Positions 6,381-13,528 of a stretch of DNA of 22,709 nucleotides are shown here, piece by piece (within the stretch, counting starts at the first letter, position 1; every line of letters starts with the position of its first letter). The DNA is taken from positions 1 to 22,709 of the IMG/VR virus record IMGVR_UViG_3300031857_001490; one strand, written 5' to 3'. The notes beneath the pieces are model-generated. The model had not been told where the DNA came from and ran no database searches. It saw only the letters and a list, made by a program, of their open reading frames with translations. Source of the DNA: a virus. Both the position numbers and the translations under genes were made by a program.

Positions 6381-7460
6381 CTAGTAGCTGTTGATTATTG
6401 TTTGGGCTTCTTTTTTAGCAATATAGTCTTCATAACTAAGCATGTTGTAAGTAACTTCAACTATACTAGCAAGGGCCACATCCTCACTCTGTGAATCAAT
6501 TAGGTCTTTAAGAACATTTCTGGCCAAATTATAGTATATCTTTTCAGTCAAGAGGTTCTCCTGATGAAGGTATTCTATAAACTCCTTGTCATCTAAGTGA
6601 TAAAAGTCATCAACTGCGTCTATAAAAGCAATAGCAAGTTTAGTATGCATCCTACAACGTTTGCTAATGATCCAACTAAACTGATTATAAAGACTTCTGA
6701 TATACTCAGCTGATTTCATAATATCAGAACGGCACATCAAATCAAAGCCAATAATAACATCATTTTTATCACTAGAGCTAAGCATGTTTTTGATAGTCTC
6801 ATACATGACTTCATCAATGACCACCTTTTCAAGACTGTCTATAAAAACGTCTTCATTGATAACTGGAATTCCTTTTGCCATCTTCCAGTATACAACTTCT
6901 AGTAGTTTATCTGTAATACAATAGGCATCGTAAGACATCGTCTCATAGTAGAAAGACTTGGTAGTAGGATTCAGAATGTTATCACCAAATACTACAACTT
7001 CACCAGATTCAGGTAATCGTCCAATATATTCCACAACATCATTAAGATATGATGGTCTTGTAGTTTCTCTTAGACTTAGTTCTCTACCAAAAAGATAACC
7101 TAGTGTAAATGATAAAGAAGAAGCATTAATAGTATCAGAACGTAAGAAAATTTCATGACCTACAATTACATCTGCATTCTTAGGATGACCTGTAATACGG
7201 TATCCATTTTGTCTACAGTATTCTTTGTAGTCTTCCATTCTCAACTTGCCATCAGGAATGAAGTAAATCTTCATATCCTTTTTGAGAACGTCAATAGTAT
7301 CCCTCCCCGAGAGGAGAGATACTAGACGTTTCAAATTATCATATGACAGCTGATGAGCCAGGTAGCCAGCCCTGACTTTAGGGAATACTGACACCTGCTT
7401 ATCAATGAATTTAAGTTTACTTAATTGTTCTGCAGTCAAAGCAGATTTGATTATACTCAT
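6381..7460 (-). CDS. unknown protein with a possible BRCT-like segment (359 aa)
   Basis: The 359-residue product has no firm family. Residues about 62-105 (MKIYFIPDGKLRMEDYKEYC, then HPKNADVIVGHEIFL) resemble a BRCT-type fold, where a strand, helix and the NADVIVG strand would align with the usual TDxLVxG pattern. The rest is helical, with several Asp/Glu-rich segments and a helical C-terminus. Its ATG overlaps the MoxR ATPase stop by one base (TAATG), so it is probably translated with the MoxR-VWA genes and may be a partner of them. It ends in TAG, the only TAG stop in the window; reading through would add seven codons to a TAA at 6360-6362. Confidence 0.65.
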   Translation of the reverse strand: MSIIKSALTAEQLSKLKFIDKQVSVFPKVRAGYLAHQLSYDNLKRLVSLLSGRDTIDVLKKDMKIYFIPDGKLRMEDYKEYCRQNGYRITGHPKNADVIVGHEIFLRSDTINASSLSFTLGYLFGRELSLRETTRPSYLNDVVEYIGRLPESGEVVVFGDNILNPTTKSFYYETMSYDAYCITDKLLEVVYWKMAKGIPVINEDVFIDSLEKVVIDEVMYETIKNMLSSSDKNDVIIGFDLMCRSDIMKSAEYIRSLYNQFSWIISKRCRMHTKLAIAFIDAVDDFYHLDDKEFIEYLHQENLLTEKIYYNLARNVLKDLIDSQSEDVALASIVEVTYNMLSYEDYIAKKEAQTIINSY

Positions 7461-8650
7461 TATTTAACAGCCATTTGTGCAACCATAGGATTGATCATGA
7501 GTTTTGCAAACTTGTCTTTGTTACCATTAAGGATTGTCTTCAACATATGATACTTGATATCAAAGGTGAACACGTCTGTGGTAACAATAGAAGTTACACG
7601 ATCCATAATCTTCTGAGTTACATCATTAGTTAGGGAATAGTTTACGGTATAGTTGATGATACGAGTTGCCATTACATTAGCAATATCAGCTCTATAACCA
7701 TCTCCTGTACCAATCACAATTTTGAGTTCATCTTCAACTTCTTTCCAGTTGTCTTTTAGAAGGACTTTGTCCGGGCTAATCAACTTGTCAAGCTTGTTGT
7801 TAATGAACATAGTAAACATGGTACCAATCTCTGGACCCACAGAACCTTCAGCAATGAACTGAATCATGGCCAAAGACTCAGGAGTATCAAAGTTAGGTAA
7901 ACTTGAGATACTATTAAAGAAAGTAGTCATTGCACGAGCATTGGTTTCTTTCTTTACTACATCTGGGTGCATCAATAAGAAGTTGATACAACGAGTATCA
8001 ATTCCATTTTTTTCTGCCCATTGAGCCCAGCAGTCAATATCAAACTTCAAGTTTGCTGTAATGAATCTGGTCTTCTGAGCAACGTCAATAGAGTTGACAT
8101 TATAGTCACCATTATCAGGATTGGTGGTCAACAAGATGTGCCAGTCCTTTGGAAGTTTCCATGAGATGTACTCCTGACGGTCAATCAATTCCATACATGC
8201 CTGTAAGAATCTTTGATCTGCACGAGTATAGTCATCTAGGATTAGGATACCACCCTCTCCTCTGCCTTGAATCCATTCAGGAGCAGCATGGGCCATTCTC
8301 TTTTCTCCAGAAGGAACATACTTGTTTTGAATATACATAGGCAACAAAGACTCAGGTACCCATTTAGTCAATACCTTGCCGTCCTCCCCTTGTTTCTTTA
8401 CTTCAAACTCCTTGAGTGGAAAGCCAGTAAGGTCACCAATCTCCTCGATCTGAGAGAGATTTAGTTTAACTACCTGCAGACCTAACTCTTTACCGATCTG
8501 AAGAATGGTACTGGTTTTACCAATACCAGCTTCACCTTCTACAGCAACAGCAACAGGGATCTTGCCATTTGCTTGCAGATAACGGTTATTAGATACAATG
8601 TGATTCATGAACCCTTTGAGTTCATTTGTGTTAAGATTTACTTGTGACAT
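7460..8650 (-). CDS. MoxR-type AAA+ ATPase
   Basis: The 396-residue protein has Walker A GEAGIGKT (39-46), Walker B ILILDD (135-140), sensor-1 TTNP (175-178) and a likely arginine finger in QKTRF (R195). The helix after Walker A is followed by LSQIEEIGDLTGFP, typical of the MoxR/AAA_5 branch (pattern LxxxxxxxDLxG). MoxR ATPases act as chaperones or remodellers, usually with a VWA partner bound through its MIDAS metal site. Here the gene directly upstream encodes such a VWA protein, separated by only 2 bases, so the pair very likely forms one complex. What it remodels in a phage is unknown; replication proteins, virion assembly or host conflict are all possible. Confidence 0.88.
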   Translation of the reverse strand: MSQVNLNTNELKGFMNHIVSNNRYLQANGKIPVAVAVEGEAGIGKTSTILQIGKELGLQVVKLNLSQIEEIGDLTGFPLKEFEVKKQGEDGKVLTKWVPESLLPMYIQNKYVPSGEKRMAHAAPEWIQGRGEGGILILDDYTRADQRFLQACMELIDRQEYISWKLPKDWHILLTTNPDNGDYNVNSIDVAQKTRFITANLKFDIDCWAQWAEKNGIDTRCINFLLMHPDVVKKETNARAMTTFFNSISSLPNFDTPESLAMIQFIAEGSVGPEIGTMFTMFINNKLDKLISPDKVLLKDNWKEVEDELKIVIGTGDGYRADIANVMATRIINYTVNYSLTNDVTQKIMDRVTSIVTTDVFTFDIKYHMLKTILNGNKDKFAKLMINPMVAQMAVK

Positions 8651-8652
8651 AC

Positions 8653-9852
8653 TTAGTTAAGCTTTATTTGAGGGCCTTTTAATGATTTATTTATTTGTGC
8701 ATGAGTTGATATTACCCAGAGCATTTTGCCTCTTACAGTAACATCTGTATGACATTCACCATCGGTGAGATATACAAGACAAGAATACTTGCTTACATTT
8801 TCATTATAGTACTCCAAGACAGGATCAAAACTGGTACCTCCACGGCCAACAATTTTAACCTTATCTCCTTTCTTATAAGGCATAATGGATCCAATAGCAG
8901 AATCACACTGGATAACTGTAATATCACTGCCGGTAGCATTGATATGATCAATCTCCTGAAAGAACTCTAACAGTTCTTTATCACTAACAGAACCTGAAGT
9001 ATCAATAGCAACAAGAATATGTCTACGTTGCTTGATCTTAAGACCAGGATTGTCTTCAAATCTTTTGTTGAACTTACGTCTGAGTTTCTTTGTATATACA
9101 ATTTGGGAACCTCCTGCAAATCTTCTAAGATAACCTCTCCAGTCAAATCTTGGTGGTTCCTTATGATTAATCTTTTGGAGAATAGTTTGAAACTCTCCTG
9201 GAATAGTTCCTCTACTTTTCTGAATTTGTTCAGCAACCTGATTAATAGTATGCTCAATCTGAGCCTTCATCAGTTTCTTTTCTGCTTCACTAAGGTCTTC
9301 AAATTCATCCCATGTGCTATGGTCTGGTACAGGAGTACCATCGTCGGTTTGTAACTTACCGGCTCCAATAGCAGCAACCATGTCTTGAATTTTCTTTCCT
9401 GCACTAGATTGAGGTTTTTTATTCATCTCATCTAGTAGTAGCTCATAATACTTCCTCCAGCCAACTTTCTTAGGAAGATTCAATGGACCAAAAACTTCAT
9501 TATCGATAAAGCATCCTCCTTCAGGAAGATACTTCTTATCAATATATTGATTGATTTCCAAATCCATTGCAATATTTACAAGTTCTCCGTTCATTCCCTT
9601 GTTATCATACTCAAGGTGAAAGAAACCGATATGAAGCAATTCATGCTTCAATAGACCAATTCTATGATCAGATGAAAGATCTCCCCAGAACTTAGGATTA
9701 ACTACCAATTGATAATTGATCCCGTTCTTAGAAACTCCAGCTGTTGGAACCCGGTCTGATATTTCTTTGTTAAGACTAATAAGCAAGAGCCCATAAAAGG
9801 GCTCAAGCAACATTAGATCTTTACTGGTTTTGGATATCGTACTGTAATCCAT
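8653..9852 (-). CDS. DUF2201-type protein: HExxH metallopeptidase-like domain plus VWA domain
   Basis: The 399-residue protein joins two domains. The N-terminal part has LLKHELLHIGFFHL (H70, E71, H74), a zinc-peptidase-type HExxH, followed by NIAMDLEINQYID (93-105), as in DUF2201 proteins. The C-terminal part is a VWA domain with an intact MIDAS: DTSGS (284-288), GGT (T340) and LTDGE (D363). DUF2201 proteins are regular companions of MoxR ATPases, and the MoxR gene follows after 2 bases. Inferred role: substrate recognition, and perhaps proteolysis, in a MoxR complex. The third zinc ligand and real peptidase activity cannot be confirmed from sequence. Its ATG overlaps the stop of the upstream 141-residue gene (TAATG). 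Confidence 0.87.
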   Translation of the reverse strand: MDYSTISKTSKDLMLLEPFYGLLLISLNKEISDRVPTAGVSKNGINYQLVVNPKFWGDLSSDHRIGLLKHELLHIGFFHLEYDNKGMNGELVNIAMDLEINQYIDKKYLPEGGCFIDNEVFGPLNLPKKVGWRKYYELLLDEMNKKPQSSAGKKIQDMVAAIGAGKLQTDDGTPVPDHSTWDEFEDLSEAEKKLMKAQIEHTINQVAEQIQKSRGTIPGEFQTILQKINHKEPPRFDWRGYLRRFAGGSQIVYTKKLRRKFNKRFEDNPGLKIKQRRHILVAIDTSGSVSDKELLEFFQEIDHINATGSDITVIQCDSAIGSIMPYKKGDKVKIVGRGGTSFDPVLEYYNENVSKYSCLVYLTDGECHTDVTVRGKMLWVISTHAQINKSLKGPQIKLN

Positions 9853-10277
9853 TATTCTTTAGGTATAAGTTTGAGATGAAAATCTTCCATGAAACTAAAT
9901 CCCCAGCTAACCATCACATTAGCCAAACTGCCTGCAAACTTTTCCAAGAAATAGTTTATAGCCTCTGGTTTAATGCTCCCGTGAGCTTTTACTTCCTGAT
10001 ACAACTTATTGTAAGTCAGGTCTTTTGGATTATCACTCAATGTAATCGTTATACAATGACTATTGAGTTTCTCTTTAATGATGTTAAGAAACACAGTTTT
10101 TCTGTTCTCAACAGAAGACTCCTTGAACATGATCAAAAGATAAGGAAGATTGGCAGCAACATCAATGTTACGTATAGTCTCCTCTACAACAGTTAAGTTA
10201 GTCTTGTCATTACTCTTAAGCATCTGAAGGATGTTGTCACATACCTCAGGGGTTAACTCTAATTGATTGCTTTCCAT
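9852..10277 (-). CDS. unknown protein upstream of the VWA gene (141 aa)
   Basis: A 141-residue soluble protein, mostly helical, with recognisable pieces LTPEVCDNILQMLKSNDKTN, a short Ile/Thr-rich strand segment CITITLSD, and KPEAINYFLEKFAGSLANVM. I recognise no family. One-base stop/start overlaps on both sides (10277 and 9852) tie it to the DUF6915 gene and to the VWA gene. It is therefore a candidate third component, adaptor or substrate of the MoxR-VWA pair; this rests on context only. Confidence 0.65.
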   Translation of the reverse strand: MESNQLELTPEVCDNILQMLKSNDKTNLTVVEETIRNIDVAANLPYLLIMFKESSVENRKTVFLNIIKEKLNSHCITITLSDNPKDLTYNKLYQEVKAHGSIKPEAINYFLEKFAGSLANVMVSWGFSFMEDFHLKLIPKE

Positions 10278-10618
10278 TAGTCTTGAATTTTCTCTGTTTT
10301 AAGCATCCACAACGGAGGCTTATTCATGTTCATTATCCATTCTTTTGCACTTGGTATGTAACCATTGCAGTCTTCTTTTACATGTTGTTCTCCTACATAC
10401 CTAGTCATGACCTTACGGCCAGCAGAGTTCACAAAAAAAGGTCCGAAGACCTTCTCACATTCAAATATTCCTTCACTGTGATGCCGGAATAATCTATGCA
10501 TACTGTGACCATACCACCCTTTAGTTTCATCAAACCAGTTATGTATGTGTAAATACTCTTCAGGTTCTCCTCCCCATTTCTTGGCAGAAGACCTAGCATG
10601 ATCATATGGATGTGCCAT
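10277..10618 (-). CDS. DUF6915 family protein
   Basis: The 113-residue protein opens with MAHPYDHARSSAKKWGGEPE, then IHNWFDETK, RLFRHHSEGIFECE and GEQHVKEDCNGYIPS. This order (HPYxHARSSAxKWGG, HxWFDETK, RHHxEGIF, GEQHVxED) matches what I know as DUF6915, a family found in phages and plasmids with no assigned function. The many conserved His, Asp and Glu residues suggest metal binding or catalysis. The start at 10618 overlaps the preceding gene's end by 17 bases and the HPY motif begins right at this Met, which supports the start. Confidence 0.7.
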   Translation of the reverse strand: MAHPYDHARSSAKKWGGEPEEYLHIHNWFDETKGWYGHSMHRLFRHHSEGIFECEKVFGPFFVNSAGRKVMTRYVGEQHVKEDCNGYIPSAKEWIMNMNKPPLWMLKTEKIQD

Positions 10619-10856
10619 TTTCTTGATTTTTAATCATTACTAAATCCCAAATAGGATCACCGGCAGCTTTACCATTAGCACTAAACATTAAAATACTACC
10701 TTGACAGACACCTCTCATAGGATACCTATCAGCACTTGCATCAAACAATGTAAGTTGTGTTACTATTAGTCCATGTTTAGTCCTAATAGTATACATGTCT
10801 TTATTGTTGTTGTAGTTTTCCCAATCAAAAATAAACGATTCATCCATAGCTGTCAT
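10602..10856 (-). CDS. hypothetical protein (84 aa)
   Basis: A small protein of 84 residues with no family I recognise. Its N-terminus MTAMDESFIFDWENYNNNKD is acidic, and the middle (MYTIRTKHGLIVTQLTLF) looks like beta strands. A 4-base overlap with the upstream gene (ATGA at 10853-10856) and a 17-base overlap with the downstream DUF6915 gene show it is translated as part of the cluster. No membrane segment or catalytic motif is visible. Confidence 0.6.
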   Translation of the reverse strand: MTAMDESFIFDWENYNNNKDMYTIRTKHGLIVTQLTLFDASADRYPMRGVCQGSILMFSANGKAAGDPIWDLVMIKNQENGTSI

Positions 10857-11293
10857 TTTAGATCAATAAAAGAAGTCAAAGCTTCTTCTAGTTCACCATC
10901 TTCATTTGCTTCTTCAACAGACTCAATTCTTTGATAGCCTTCAATATCCCATTTTCTTTCTTGGAGGTTGATATTAATCGTGCCATATCCACCTTCATTG
11001 TTGTACCAATCATAATCATAGTACCTATCTAGAATATGATAACCAAGCTTTATTAATTGCTTCTGAATATCTTCTGATATTAGATTTTCATCCTCAATTA
11101 AGGTAAGCTCTCCGTCATTGCCTGCTTGATAAAACTTAGCATTGTCTTCTTCAATAGATCCAGAATCACCAGATCCATCAAAGTCTATTTCTACTACAGC
11201 AATACCTTTTTCTACAAGAGATGCAAATAGCACCTTAATACTTAATTCTTTGTCTTGCTCAGGAGCTGATCCTGCTTGTGCCATACTACTCAT
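10853..11293 (-). CDS. DUF6878-like acidic protein
   Basis: This 146-residue acidic protein contains VVEIDFDGSGDSGSIE (residues 34-49), a central ILDRYYDYDWYNNEGGYGTI and then INLQERKWDIEGYQRI. The order FDGSGDSGxIE, then W...(N/D)(D/E)GxxGT, then a strand with xxRxxxxxxxxRI resembles the family I know as DUF6878, found in phages and plasmids, function unknown. The start could be Met1 or Met4; Met1 gives a 4-base overlap with the RuvC gene. It lies in a run of small proteins of unknown function between RuvC and the MoxR-VWA module. Confidence 0.6.
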   Translation of the reverse strand: MSSMAQAGSAPEQDKELSIKVLFASLVEKGIAVVEIDFDGSGDSGSIEEDNAKFYQAGNDGELTLIEDENLISEDIQKQLIKLGYHILDRYYDYDWYNNEGGYGTININLQERKWDIEGYQRIESVEEANEDGELEEALTSFIDLK

Positions 11294-11808
11294 AAGTTTT
11301 TTCTTTTAGCATACTCAGCCATTAGTAGGGCATCAACTAATCCATCATGTGGTTTAGTAGCTCTATCTCCAAAGGTGAGTTTCTGTGTTGGAAATATTCT
11401 TTTAACGGCAATAAGTGCCATGGCCTTGGTATCATTAGAAGTCTTACCAGTCTTCTTAATAACATCTACACCCTGGAACATATCTTTCTGCCATTGTTTT
11501 GCAGGTACCTTTGTGTAAGGAATACCTAAGGCAATAGCCATCATCTCCACAGCTCCAGACTGGTAACCCATACTGAATGCAGTTGCCTTACTAGAACCAA
11601 AGATGACACCTAGCTTTTCAAAAACCAGGTAAGGATTGCCTCCTGTTTTAGTGATCTCTGTCTGTTGAATATGCTGTAGCAAATCAAATAGATCAGAATA
11701 GGAAAGCTCATCTTTTACCATGGGCATGGGATGAACTTGGATACCTTCTGGTGAGAGAACCACAATAGATCCTTTCTTACCGATATCAATACCAATGTAT
11801 GTTTTCAT
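11290..11808 (-). CDS. RuvC-like Holliday-junction resolvase
   Basis: The 172-residue protein has the RNase H-like RuvC arrangement. It begins MKTYIGIDIGKKGSIVVL (catalytic D8 in the first strand), has a second acidic residue in LVFEK (E64), and ends with HDGLVDALLMAEYAKR (D155 and D159). RuvC-type resolvases cut four-way junctions; phage forms resolve recombination and replication intermediates before packaging. The length is that of bacterial RuvC. Four-base overlaps with both neighbours link it to the primase gene upstream. Confidence 0.87.
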   Translation of the reverse strand: MKTYIGIDIGKKGSIVVLSPEGIQVHPMPMVKDELSYSDLFDLLQHIQQTEITKTGGNPYLVFEKLGVIFGSSKATAFSMGYQSGAVEMMAIALGIPYTKVPAKQWQKDMFQGVDVIKKTGKTSNDTKAMALIAVKRIFPTQKLTFGDRATKPHDGLVDALLMAEYAKRKNL

Positions 11809-12776
11809 TTCTTGAGAACTTCTTTTAGTAATGGGGTTAAACTAGATCTTGTACTTTCTATCCCATACTTTTCTACTGAATCTGAAGGATCTTTTGCTAA
11901 GGGACAATGTATTCCACTGATATCATATGCCTTTTGATAATTAGCTGTTGCCAATTTACCCGGATCATCTGAATCAAATAGAGTACAGATAGCTTTGTAT
12001 CTCTTCTTGAATATGTCTACCATCTCTTTTCTGAGCATAATACTTTCACTTTCTACAGCAATGTACTCTGCATTATAGCCAAAGTTGGATAGACACATTA
12101 TGTCTTTTAGGGACTTGGTGATAATCAAGTTAGGTTGTTTGTACTCCAGTTGCTCTAGGCCTTGAATGTAATCGTGCACCTTAATGAACTTAAGGTCTTT
12201 GTTTCTTGGCTGATAGATCTTCATGATCTGACCATCCTTATTAAAGAACCCATAGATAAAGTTACCGGTACGAACTAACTCTGGACGGCTGTCATCTTCT
12301 GTTGTAAAAACAAATCTTTCTAATGGCTTTACATTAAATCGATTAAGATTATCTGAACTGATTTTGTACTGAGTCCAGTAAACAGCATCCAGGTTATTCC
12401 AGGACCGGGCCTGCACAGAACCTATATGATACCTAGCCTGAGGAACAATGTTATTCAGACTGTAGCCTTCCTTATTAGCTCTAAGAAAAGCTTGATAATC
12501 AGAAATGATCTTTCTTACTGCACTAAAATGATCTAAGCCAAATATGTATATAACAAGATTGATATAATCACCACCTTCCCCCACAGAGAAATCTCTCCAT
12601 CTATACATACCGTTTTTGTAGTAAATAGAAAAGCTGGGTCTTTTATCATTAGGATTAGATAATGATTTAATGATCACGTCTTGGCCCATTAAAGGTTCTG
12701 CCAAATTACAGTAATGCTCATATACCCATGTTTGAGGAACTTCCTCTAATCCTGTTATAACTTTAGTACTTATCAT
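11805..12776 (-). CDS. DnaG-like Toprim primase with a zinc-less CHC2-like N-terminus
   Basis: A 323-residue protein. Residues 33-80 follow the CHC2 pattern (NPNDKRPSFSIYYKNGMYRW, then FSVGEGGDYINLV) at the place where DnaG has its zinc ribbon, but the metal-binding cysteines are missing. The C-terminal half is Toprim-like: IITKSLKDIMCL (K221, D225 region), TLFDSDDPGK (D268, D270) and KDPSD (295-299). It probably synthesises RNA primers for PolB. It is much shorter than bacterial DnaG and lacks the helicase-interaction domain. It is the first gene after a strong terminator, and it overlaps RuvC by four bases. No promoter is obvious in the 39-base gap upstream, so read-through or an atypical promoter is needed. 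Confidence 0.82.
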   Translation of the reverse strand: MISTKVITGLEEVPQTWVYEHYCNLAEPLMGQDVIIKSLSNPNDKRPSFSIYYKNGMYRWRDFSVGEGGDYINLVIYIFGLDHFSAVRKIISDYQAFLRANKEGYSLNNIVPQARYHIGSVQARSWNNLDAVYWTQYKISSDNLNRFNVKPLERFVFTTEDDSRPELVRTGNFIYGFFNKDGQIMKIYQPRNKDLKFIKVHDYIQGLEQLEYKQPNLIITKSLKDIMCLSNFGYNAEYIAVESESIMLRKEMVDIFKKRYKAICTLFDSDDPGKLATANYQKAYDISGIHCPLAKDPSDSVEKYGIESTRSSLTPLLKEVLKK

Positions 12777-12783
12777 GATGGTA

Positions 12784-12812
12784 GAAAGAAAAAGGGGAGA
12801 TTTCTCTCCCCT
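12784..12812 (-). terminator. intrinsic terminator after the SSB gene
   Basis: A perfect 8-bp stem, AGGGGAGA (12793-12800) and TCTCCCCT (12805-12812), closes a GAAA tetraloop when read on the - strand. It is followed by TTTTCTTTC. It lies 4 bases after the SSB-like stop and 17 bases before the primase start, so it should separate the helicase/Sak4/SSB transcript from the primase transcript. Confidence 0.82.
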
Positions 12813-12815
12813 ATG

Positions 12816-13517
12816 TTACAATTCAAATTCATCAGCAACATTAGATGTAGCAGCAAAGTTCTGACTAGCATCAGTGCCAAAAGAGTTAACCTCTTGTGTC
12901 TTAGCCTTTCTGATATGCACATCCGGATTGTATTTTACAACACGGCTCATTGCAGGATCAACTGAGGCAGACTCCATTGCTAGACCATCTTTAGACCATT
13001 TTGGTAAGAACAAGTCATGAGCAGTATAGCCAGATCTGTTCTGATACTCACGGCCGGCAATACATACCCGGAGGAAGTTACCAGCATATGGCTTGTCAGA
13101 ACCAAACTGAGCTACCAAAGATTCAATAGTATCATGCTTCTCATCCTGAGCATCAAGCCATCCTTCACAGTTAAGATCACGGCACAGGTTCTTGATAGCC
13201 TTGAGGATTTCCTCATCACGGTTGATTACATCACCTCTTTTGGTGACACCATCTGAGTAAGGATACTCTGAATAACGGATGCGGCCAACCTGACCAGCAT
13301 AATGACCTTTACTTGGGTCATCTTTATCGATCAAGAAACCTTGGAAGTCACCTCCTAGAGCAGGACCTTCAGCTTCCAAGATCACATGATAAGCATCTTG
13401 CTTATAAGGAACAGTTTCAAGTTTTACATTGTTGATTTTAATCTCAGCATTACCTGGGCCTAATGTTTTGGGGACAGAGTTTCCACCACCTGTGTTGATG
13501 TTTTTTGTACTAATCAT
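12816..13517 (-). CDS. putative single-stranded DNA-binding protein
   Basis: The 233-residue protein has a beta-rich N-terminal half that fits an OB-fold (strands around KINNVKLETVP, YHVILEAEG and HYAGQVGRIRYSEYP). A low-complexity Q/N/S/T linker and a short acidic, hydrophobic-ended tail (NVADEFEL) follow. An acidic tail of this kind recruits partners in bacterial SSB and T7 gp2.5-type proteins. The gene directly follows the Sak4-like recombinase (11-base gap), a common pairing because Sak4 works with SSB. The assignment rests on shape, tail and context rather than a catalytic motif. The transcript ends at a strong terminator. Confidence 0.6.
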   Translation of the reverse strand: MISTKNINTGGGNSVPKTLGPGNAEIKINNVKLETVPYKQDAYHVILEAEGPALGGDFQGFLIDKDDPSKGHYAGQVGRIRYSEYPYSDGVTKRGDVINRDEEILKAIKNLCRDLNCEGWLDAQDEKHDTIESLVAQFGSDKPYAGNFLRVCIAGREYQNRSGYTAHDLFLPKWSKDGLAMESASVDPAMSRVVKYNPDVHIRKAKTQEVNSFGTDASQNFAATSNVADEFEL

Positions 13518-13528
13518 AGTTTTGTTTA

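Noticed and set aside
9019-9354. + strand open frame of 111 codons
   Set aside because: Antisense to the VWA gene, whose MIDAS and HExxH motifs prove the coding strand.
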